A DNA stretch of 64,000 nt, taken from positions 1,166,181 through 1,230,180 of the forward strand of contig OX424570.1 in assembly GCA_949152475.1 (NCBI GenBank), written 5' to 3'. The notes under the pieces were generated by a model that ran no database searches, was not told the DNA's origin, and saw only the letters and a list, made by a program, of their open reading frames with translations. The stretch comes from Terebella lapidaria. Taxonomy: Eukaryota > Annelida > Polychaeta > Terebellida > Terebellidae. Shown here piece after piece: positions 55,001 to 64,000 of the stretch. Made by a program: the position numbers and the translations under genes. Positions within the stretch are counted from its first letter, which is position 1. Every line of letters starts with the position of its first letter.

Positions 55001-55830
55001 GACATCACCTCCGTGTTTCGGGACGTCTCTGGGAATATCCTTGTGGTCTGAACCCTCGAGACGTCACCTCCGTGTTTCAGGACGTCTCTGGAGATATCCT
55101 TGTGGTCTGAACCCTCCAGACATCGCCTCCGTGTTGAGGATATCTCTGGGGATATCCTTGTGGTCTGAACCTTCGAGACATCGCCTCCGTGTTTCAGGAC
55201 GTCTCTGGGGATATCCTTGTGGTCTGGACTTTCGAGACATCACCTCCGTGTTTCAGGAAGTCTCTGGAGATTTTCTTTTGGTCTGAGCCCCCCAGACATC
55301 ACCACCGTGTTTCAGGACGTCTCTGGGGATATCCTTGTGGTCTGGACTCACGAGACATCACCTCCGTGTTTCAGGACATCTCTGGATATATCCTTCTGGT
55401 CTGAACCCTCGAGACATCGCCTTCGTGTTTCAGGACATCTCTGGATATATCCTTCTGGTCTGAACCCTCGAGACATCGCCTTCGTGTTTCAGGACATCTC
55501 TGGATATATCCTTGTGGTCTGAACCTTCGAGACATTGCCTCCGTGTTTCAGGGCGTCTCTGGTGATATCCTTGTGGTCTGAACACTCGAGACATCTCCGT
55601 GTTTCAGGACGTCTCTGGGGATATCCTTGTGGTCTGAACCCTCGAGACATCTCCGTGTTTCAGGACGTCTCTGGGGATATCCTTGTGGTCTGAACCCTCG
55701 AGACATCACCTCCGTGTTTCAGGACGTCTCTGGAGATGTCTTTGTGGTCAGAACCCTCGAGACATCACCTCCGTGTTTCGGGACGTCTCTGGAGATAACC
55801 TTGTGGTCTGAACCCTCGAGACATCACCTG
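52003..55830 (+). repeat. 59-bp minisatellite, about 65 copies
   Basis: Unit: 'ccttgtggtctgaaccctcg' + 'agacatcacctccgtgtttc' + 'aggacgtctctggggatat'. Copies vary by substitutions and a few short deletions (for example 'gagacatctccgtg', which lacks 'acc'). Higher-order blocks recur: 54640-54960 and 55195-55500 are near copies. 59 is not a multiple of 3, so the frame rotates through the unit and is closed by TGA in one phase. Confidence 0.95.
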
Positions 55831-56275
55831 GGATCGGAACACCATTGATTTTCCCATAAGGGACCATTGTGACATATAGTCATATTGCACAAAAATGTGA
55901 CGATAGATGTTGTTCGTTTTCAACACAGTGAAAGAATAACACAATTAGAAACATAACATAAGAAACATTCGTGAAAATTTGCCTTTGCGATTATGTTTTT
56001 ATCGCTCCATATACACTGCTACCCTTAAGAACTGACTGAATTTGCCACATTTTGACATCACTCATGCTGCCATACAAAATAAGTCCCATAAGACATAGAC
56101 ATATTTATTGACCCATTATAGGAATTTGTGTGCTGGTACACAAGGCATGAAATGATAAACTTAACTACTAGTACATATACGTGTTGAAAATATTAACAGA
56201 CACAGGGTGAGAACTCTCCTATAACGTTGTGTTCTGCAGGGTATGGCACGCAGCCTGGAGTTAGACCTCATCGCA
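55831..56275. other. AT-rich spacer between the two tandem arrays
   Basis: No gene or repeat is recognised. Confidence 0.45.
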
Positions 56276-59200
56276 GAATGTAGGTATCAATCTATTACCA
56301 CAAATACAGTAGAGTTTGATGATGCCAATAACAAACGTAAAATACAACATTTTGCAATAGAAACAAAGCCCGACCAAAAAGTTAATCCAAAGACACACTG
56401 GCTTCATCAGGGGCAGACAGTGTGTTAAATGTGGTTGTTTCTACTGTACACCTGATGGAATTAGTATACAACTGCCCAACAACCTATGAAAATATTTTAG
56501 AAATCCGAAACAAACCCCATGGAACAGATATATGACAAGTACATAAGTACCTAATCAATAGCCAGAAGGCTACTGAGTTGATGGTATCCTCGGGGACAGA
56601 TTTAACGTCCGCCAGCAGTGACACCGACTCAGTGGTATGAATGTAGGTATCAATCTATTACCACAAATACAGTAGAGTTTGATGATGCCAATAACAAACG
56701 TAAAATACAACATTTTGCAATAGAAACAAAGCCCGACCAAAAAGTTAATCCAAAGACACACTGGCTTCATCAGGGGCAGACAGTGTGTTAAATGTAGTTG
56801 TTTCTACTGTACACCTGATGGAATTAGTATACAACTGCCCAACAACCTATGAAAATATTTTAGAAATCCGAAACAAACCCCATGGAACAGATATATGACA
56901 AGTACATAAGTACCTAATCAATAGCCAGAAGGCTACTGAGTTGATGGTATCCTCGGGGACAGATTTAACGTCCGCCAGCAGTGACACCGACTCAGTGGTA
57001 TGAATGTAGGTATCAATCTATTACCACAAATACAGTAGAGTTTGATGATGCCAATAACAAACGTAAAATACAACATTTTGCAATAGAAACAAAGCCCGAC
57101 CAAAAAGTTAATCCAAAGACACACTGGCTTCATCAGGGGCAGACAGTGTGTTAAATGTAGTTGTTTCTACTGTACACCTGATGGAATTAGTATACAACTG
57201 CCCAACAACCTATGAAAATATTTTAGAAATCCGAAACAAACCCCATGGAACAGATATATGACAAGTACATAAGTACCTAATCAATAGCCAGAAGGCTACT
57301 GAGTTGATGGTATCCTCGGGGACAGATTTAACGTCCGCCAGCAGTGACACCGACTCAGTGGTATGAATGTAGGTATCAATCTATTACCACAAATACAGTA
57401 GAGTTTGATGATGCCAATAACAAACGTAAAATACAACATTTTGCAATAGAAACAAAGCCCGACCAAAAAGTTAATCCAAAGACACACTGGCTTCATCAGG
57501 GGCAGACAGTGTGTTAAATGTAGTTGTTTCTACTGTACACCTGATGGAATTAGTATACAACTGCCCAACAACCTATGAAAATATTTTAGAAATCCGAAAC
57601 AAACCCCATGGAACAGATATATGACAAGTACATAAGTACCTAATCAATAGCCAGAAGGCTACTGAGTTGATGGTATCCTCGGGGACAGATTTAACGTCCG
57701 CCAGCAGTGACACCGACTCAGTGGTATGAATGTAGGTATCAATCTATTACCACAAATACAGTAGAGTTTGATGATGCCAATAACAAACGTAAAATACAAC
57801 ATTTTGCAATAGAAACAAAGCCCGACCAAAAAGTTAATCCAAAGACACACTGGCTTCATCAGGGGCAGACAGTGTGTTAAATGTAGTTGTTTCTACTGTA
57901 CACCTGATGGAATTAGTATACAACTGCCCAACAACCTATGAAAATATTTTAGAAATCCGAAACAAACCCCATGGAACAGATATATGACAAGTACATAAGT
58001 ACCTAATCAATAGCCAGAAGGCTACTGAGTTGATGGTATCCTCGGGGACAGATTTAACGTCCGCCAGCAGTGACACCGACTCAGTGGTATGAATGTAGGT
58101 ATCAATCTATTACCACAAATACAGTAGAGTTTGATGATGCCAATAACAAACGTAAAATACAACATTTTGCAATAGAAACAAAGCCCGACCAAAAAGTTAA
58201 TCCAAAGACACACTGGCTTCATCAGGGGCAGACAGTGTGTTAAATGTAGTTGTTTCTACTGTACACCTGATGGAATTAGTATACAACTGCCCAACAACCT
58301 ATGAAAATATTTTAGAAATCCGAAACAAACCCCATGGAACAGATATATGACAAGTACATAAGTACCTAATCAATAGCCAGAAGGCTACTGAGTTGATGGT
58401 ATCCTCGGGGACAGATTTAACGTCCGCCAGCAGTGACACCGACTCAGTGGTATGAATGTAGGTATCAATCTATTACCACAAATACAGTAGAGTTTGATGA
58501 TGCCAATAACAAACGTAAAATACAACATTTTGCAATAGAAACAAAGCCCGACCAAAAAGTTAATCCAAAGACACACTGGCTTCATCAGGGGCAGACAGTG
58601 TGTTAAATGTAGTTGTTTCTACTGTACACCTGATGGAATTAGTATACAACTGCCCAACAACCTATGAAAATATTTTAGAAATCCGAAACAAACCCCATGG
58701 AACAGATATATGACAAGTACATAAGTACCTAATCAATAGCCAGAAGGCTACTGAGTTGATGGTATCCTCGGGGACAGATTTAACGTCCGCCAGCAGTGAC
58801 ACCGACTCAGTGGTATGAATGTAGGTATCAATCTATTACCACAAATACAGTAGAGTTTGATGATGCCAATAACAAACGTAAAATACAACATTTTGCAATA
58901 GAAACAAAGCCCGACCAAAAAGTTAATCCAAAGACACACTGGCTTCATCAGGGGCAGACAGTGTGTTAAATGTAGTTGTTTCTACTGTACACCTGATGGA
59001 ATTAGTATACAACTGCCCAACAACCTATGAAAATATTTTAGAAATCCGAAACAAACCCCATGGAACAGATATATGACAAGTACATAAGTACCTAATCAAT
59101 AGCCAGAAGGCTACTGAGTTGATGGTATCCTCGGGGACAGATTTAACGTCCGCCAGCAGTGACACCGACTCAGTGGTATGAATGTAGGTATCAATCTATT

Positions 59201-59969
59201 ACCACAAATACAGTAGAGTTTGATGATGCCAATAACAAACGTAAAATACAACATTTTGCAATAGAAACAAAGCCCGACCAAAAAGTTAATCCAAAGACAC
59301 ACTGGCTTCATCAGGGGCAGACAGTGTGTTAAATGTAGTTGTTTCTACTGTACACCTGATGGAATTAGTATACAACTGCCCAACAACCTATGAAAATATT
59401 TTAGAAATCCGAAACAAACCCCATGGAACAGATATATGACAAGTACATAAGTACCTAATCAATAGCCAGAAGGCTACTGAGTTGATGGTATCCTCGGGGA
59501 CAGATTTAACGTCCGCCAGCAGTGACACCGACTCAGTGGTATGAATGTAGGTATCAATCTATTACCACAAATACAGTAGAGTTTGATGATGCCAATAACA
59601 AACGTAAAATACAACATTTTGCAATAGAAACAAAGCCCGACCAAAAAGTTAATCCAAAGACACACTGGCTTCATCAGGGGCAGACAGTGTGTTAAATGTA
59701 GTTGTTTCTACTGTACACCTGATGGAATTAGTATACAACTGCCCAACAACCTATGAAAATATTTTAGAAATCCGAAACAAACCCCATGGAACAGATATAT
59801 GACAAGTACATAAGTACCTAATCAATAGCCAGAAGGCTACTGAGTTGATGGTATCCTCGGGGACAGATTTAACGTCCGCCAGCAGTGACACCGACTCAGT
59901 GGTATGAATGTAGGTATCAATCTATTACCACAAATACAGTAGAGTTTGATGATGCCAATAACAAACGTA
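56276..59969 (+). repeat. 363-bp satellite, about 10.2 nearly identical copies
   Basis: 'gaatgtaggtatcaatc' recurs every 363 bp from 56276. Copies look identical except for one G/A difference ('aaatgtggttg' in the first, 'aaatgtagttg' in the rest). Each unit has a short inverted pair 'catcagg' / 'cctgatg' around 'cagacagtgtg'. The last copy is cut at 59969, 57 bp before an LTR end. A 66-codon minus-strand frame repeats in every unit but shows no recognised family. Confidence 0.96.
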
Positions 59970-60026
59970 TTTGTTATTGCAACAGAGGACAACTACTTGC
60001 CATTATGGCACACTTTTTGTTATATA

Positions 60027-60487
60027 TGTAACAGTGTGGGTTCGGTGTGAAGTCGAATCCGATCAGTTGTAGTAACATAAATAATGTTTATTGTGCAGCA
60101 ATGATATATCCGGTGTTATTTACATTCAATTTTCAAGTGAATAACTGGTTTTAAAGACCAGACAACGCAATACTAATCAAATACAGCCGTAACAAAGGCT
60201 CGTTCCTCTCACTTTGAAGGATTCAAACAACTGGCCCCGTGTAAACGCGGGAAAACACTTAAATACCCCTACACACATACGTCACACTCAAACACACACA
60301 CACAGCCTCTCGACGTAGATCACCAATAACCGATCAATCAAAGGAACACCGCATAATACTGTGCATGCAATACCGTGAATATGAACGCAGTGCATTAGGT
60401 ATAATGTAGTAATAACCGGTTATGTTAAAAACACAATGAGATATGAAATGAGCAAGTATGGAATGACAAATGATTGACCCTGTGACA
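60027..60487 (-). repeat. 3' LTR of the third gypsy element (461 bp)
   Basis: On the minus strand it starts TGTCACAGGG (60487) and ends CTGTTACA (60027), with imperfect 8-bp inverted ends. It contains a TATTTAAG box (plus cttaaata near 60257-60264) and AATAAA (plus tttatt near 60087-60092). Confidence 0.8.
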
Positions 60488-60503
60488 TATTACCCCCCTA
60501 AAA
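60488..60503 (-). other. Polypurine tract of the third gypsy element
   Basis: TTTTAGGGGGGTAATA on the minus strand, directly before the LTR start TGTCACAG. Confidence 0.7.
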
Positions 60504-60639
60504 TAAATGGCGTCCTCGACATTCGAGACCTGAAATAAGAAAGAAAAAAAAAAACAGTTAGCACATTATGTACATATTTGACCGAGCAATCTCACAAGCA
60601 ATTTGTGAGATGCTATGAACAAGTCTACCAGTTGTGGAT

Positions 60640-63600
60640 TTATTTGTTTATTAGACAAGACATGAGAATGACAATTTGTGGATTTATTTGTTTATTAGAC
60701 AAGACATGAGAATGACAAACAAAATCACCATAACATTGAGGTGGAGCACGAGTTCTGGTACTTCGACGAACTGGTGAAACAGGATCATCTGGATCGGAAT
60801 GTTCTTCATCTTCATCACCAACTCCAGTATCGGCATGAACAGATTCGTCTCCAGATTTCCCAGGACTTGCAACCACTTCTGCCAGCGCTTCAGGTAAGGT
60901 GTCTGTATCACTCACAATGTCCACATCCTCATCAGAACTTCCAGATTCAGTCATGCATGGCGCATCTTTATCATCAACTGTTCCATCCGGATGTAAGTTG
61001 AGCTCCCTAGGTGTTCTGTTTACTGGAGTGTATGGGACAAAACCACCAGTATCGTCATCAGACTTGCTGTCATCAAGGTTCTCGCCACCATCCTCAAGCT
61101 CATCATCTCTCACAGCAGTATCATCCACAGATGAAGGAGATGATCATTCCTTGTCCTGACTTTGCTCAATGGTCTTGCGAGACTTGACATGTGATTTTCC
61201 CTGAAGTGGTAGTGACAGTGGTAGAAGTAAGTTCCGATGTATAGTTCCGATGCATCTTCCCTCTGGACGTTGAAAACGGCAACATCTGGGTTGGACTGTT
61301 CCAGCACAAGGTACACATCAGATTCCCAGCGATCACCCAGCTTGTTTTTCCCTTTCACTCCCAACTTCCTCAGCAAAACTCTGTCACCCACTTGGACGGT
61401 AGCACCTCGCACCTTCAAGTCAAAATGCTTCTTCTGGCGTGCAGATGACTTCTTGTTGTGAGCAGAGGCCAGCTTGTAGGCATACTGGAGCTGTTCTCTC
61501 AGCTTCTTGGCATACTCGGTGTGGGTCAGTCCATCATCGACTGGGTACTGGAGTCCAAGAATGATGTCTGATGGAAGTCGTACCTCTCTTCCAAACATTA
61601 GGAAATAGGGGCTGTATCCAGTCGAGTCATGACGTGTGGCATTGTATGCATGGACCAGCTCAGGCAAATACTTCTTCCAGTCTGTTTTCTTCTCTGCTGT
61701 CAGAGTCCCTAACATGGAGAGAATTGTCCTGTTCATTCTCTCTGTGATCCCGTTGCCCTGAGGATGATAAGCAGAGGTTCTGGTCTTCTCAATGCCGGAA
61801 ATCTTGCACAACTCACGGATGACCTCACTTTCGAAGTTGCGTCCTTGATCGCTGTGTAATTTCTGTGGAAACCCATACGGGACGATAAAGTTGTCGAAAA
61901 GAATTCTCGCAGTGGTAGACGCAGTTTGATTCCGTGTTGCAAATGCTAGACTGTACTTCATGAAGTGGTCGGCGATGACTAAAATGTTGGAATATCCACC
62001 TTTCGACTTCTCCAAACCCAGGTAGTCCATTCCCACCATCTCCATGGGCTGAGTCGTCCTGATGGTCGTCAAACTCGCTTTCTCGGGAAGGTTTGGAGCC
62101 TTCCGGCGAAGACACCGATCACAAGACTTGATGGATAAGTCCACATCCTTAGCCATACCAGGCCAGAAAAAACGATCACGGAGTACTGCCAGGGTCCTGT
62201 CACGACCTAGGTGTCCTATCTCCTGATGGTACCGAGATATAATGTCCTGGCGACGTTGGGCCGGAACCACCAGTTGATGCTTGGGTAAGCCATCCACTTG
62301 AGTTACTCGGTTTAAGGCATCTCCGAGGAGTTTCAACTTCTCCCACTCTTGACCATAGCGTCGGACGGCACTGGAATGAAGTTTTTCATCAGGCTTCTCA
62401 CCTTGATGCAACAGACCTTGGACCACTTTCAGGACATCATCCTTCTCCTGGTCTTCCTTCCAATTAACATCAGCCGAGGACTCAACTGAGGTGAACCCAT
62501 CCACCACCTGTTGGGACATGGACACCAGTTCTATCACCGGATGCGACACTGTGAGGCCTTGACACAGGGCTGAGAGCGAATCAGATGAAATGACCTCTTC
62601 CTTATCTCTGGGCAGACGTGACAAGACATCAGCGTCCGTGTTCTTGCCCCCAGGTTTGTACCGGATGGTGAAGTCATAAGTGGAAAGCTCTGCCAGCCAT
62701 CTGTGTCCAGTGGCATCTAACTTTGCCGACGTCAGCACATATGTGAGCGGGTTGTTGTCTGTGGTCACCTCAAATTTGGCACCAAACAAGTAATCATGGA
62801 ATTTCTTCGTGATCGCCCAGCGAAGAGCCAGGAATTCCAACTTGTGCCCTGAATAATTTTGTTCGGACTTCTTGAGGGAACGACTCGCATATGCAATGAC
62901 ATGTGGAGGACATCCATCACTCTGGTCTTGGCAGAGGACTGCTCCCAAGCCATCACGGCTGGCGTCTACTCTTAGAATGAAGGGTTTCTCATAATCAGGG
63001 AAGGCAAGCACAGGTGGAGAACACACAAGCACAGGTGATGTGTACCTTGTGCTGGAACAGTCCAACCCAGATGTTGCAGCTCCTTAAGCCTCTGAAATGC
63101 AGTTTGCTGCTCCTGTTCCCACGGAATAGTGGTGCTCTGTGACTTCCTCTTTGATTTCTTCGGATCATCTCCCTCAAGCAACTTGGTCAGTGGACGAGCA
63201 ATTTTCGCATAATCCCGGATGAACCTACGGTAGAACCCCGTGATTCCTATGAACTGTCTCAACTCCTTGATGTTGGTTGGAGGTTTGAGATTCTGGATCA
63301 CCTCGGTTTTCCCAGGATCACAATGTACCCCGTCTTCAGATACATTGTGACCAAGATATTGGATCTGCTTTTGGAGGAAGAAACACTTCTTTGCCTTCAA
63401 TTTCAGATTCGCAGGACGAAGCCGCTGGAACACTTCCTCCAGTCGAGATAGCTGCTCCTCGAATGTAGAGGCAAACACAACCACATCATCAATATAGACC
63501 AAACACTTCTTGAGATGGAGATCTCCCATCACAGTCTGCATCATATTCTGGAATGTGGCTGGTGCTCCGGTAAGTCCGAACGGCATACGGTTGCATACGT

Positions 63601-64000
63601 CTTCCGACGATGAAAGCAGTACATGCTTTATGTGATTCTTCCAGCTCCACTTGCCAATAACCACTTTTTAGATCGAGTGTGGAAAACCACTTGGCACCAG
63701 CTAGGGCTTCGATCGTCTCATCCACACGTGGCATCGGATACGCATTATTGATGGTTCTGCGGTTCAGCCGTTGGAAGTCGATGCAGAACCTCAAGGTTCC
63801 ATCTTTTTTCCGCACGAGTACAACATTGGATGTCCAAGGGCTCACCGACTCTCTGATGACGCCACAATCCAACATTTCTTGGACATGTTTCTTGACCTCT
63901 GGGAACATCGCTGGTGGTATACGCCTTGGCTTCTCCTTAAATGGAACATCATCTGACAGCTCAATTCTGTGTTTTACGACATCCGTATGTCCCAGGTCAA
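60640..64000 (-). pseudogene. pol: pol of the third gypsy element (RT, RNase H, integrase; frame breaks)
   Basis: Coding enters at the edge (VVKHRIELSDDVPFKEKPRR just upstream of 63908). Frames: to about 63600 with RT motif A STLDLKSGYWQ; then 63600-63070 with RMPFGLTGAPATFQ and YIDDVVVF; then 63065-61110 with RNase H RVDASRDGLGAV. Integrase follows, with its HHCC region and catalytic D347, D406 and E442 (numbered from 63065), giving D-x58-D-x35-E. The first two breaks cancel. A third break near 61130 separates the acidic tail (61128-60640), which has RRSTRTRAPPQCYGDF, a usual gypsy pol ending. A 44-bp tandem duplication covers its end (about 60632-60718). The enzyme set is clear; the copy looks inactive unless the breaks are sequencing errors. 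Confidence 0.88.

Larger units (their letters stand above)
60027..64000 (-). mobile_element. Third Ty3/gypsy element (3' half, truncated by window edge)
   Basis: On the minus strand: pol entering at 64000, its acidic C-terminal tail, a PPT, and a 461-bp 3' LTR ending at 60027. Sequence and LTR differ from elements 1 and 2, so it is another lineage. The 5' part lies beyond 64000, so the target duplication cannot be checked. Confidence 0.9.

Noticed and set aside
53079..55848. Open frames up to 160 codons in the 59-bp array as a repeat protein
   Set aside because: The consensus unit contains TGA in one phase; long frames exist only where copies carry chance substitutions, and the frame rotates each unit.
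56570..59674. Nine identical 66-codon minus-strand frames as a gene family
   Set aside because: They are one frame repeated by the 363-bp period, with no recognised family and no start or regulatory context.

Overview
The window is animal nuclear DNA. Host genes are split by GT-AG introns, end in AATAAA signals, and sit in AT-rich sequence full of minisatellites, foldback elements and Ty3/gypsy LTR retrotransposons. A SUEL/rhamnose-binding-lectin-like receptor, a HELZ2-like helicase and 'tgaccttgacc'-rich repeats suit a marine invertebrate (mollusc-like lophotrochozoan or invertebrate deuterostome). The species cannot be fixed from the sequence alone.

Layout. 1-5443 (+): last exons of a HELZ2-like SF1 RNA helicase. 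One intron is filled by about 44 copies of a 79-bp repeat that is a duplicated exon end plus 5' splice site. 6301-29815 (-): a complete eight-exon, 745-codon receptor gene made of a signal peptide, five SUEL-type domains, one membrane helix and a tyrosine-bearing tail. Its introns hold three foldback transposons (7172-7538, 7620-11103, 12545-13124), a TA-flanked MITE (28174-28733) and a decayed 11-kb Ty3/gypsy element (element 1, 16134-27206). 31204-41739 (+): a younger relative (element 2) with an intact 1432-codon pol, a twice-broken gag and two recognisable LTRs. 41744-50278: mostly repeats, including a fourth foldback element, an LTR fragment, a 47-bp-arm hairpin, a 146-bp-repeat element and a tandem repeat carrying a DR1 motif. 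50279-51412 (+): an intact C2H2 zinc-finger gene. 52003-55830: a 59-bp minisatellite of about 65 copies. 56276-59969: about 10 nearly identical copies of a 363-bp satellite. 60027-64000 (-): the 3' half of a different Ty3/gypsy element, running off the window edge.

The two related gypsy elements are the most informative part. Both carry an unusually long region after pol, with a run of hairpins whose stems are kept by compensatory changes, a three-way-junction-like fold, and a conserved TATA motif. Only element 1 then carries a third, non-envelope-like ORF with Cys/His zinc-finger-like motifs. Separately, the four foldback elements share TACGG...CCGTA ends and 6-bp target duplications, which points to one transposase family. 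Exon boundaries are read from splice consensus and phase agreement; no transcript evidence was available.
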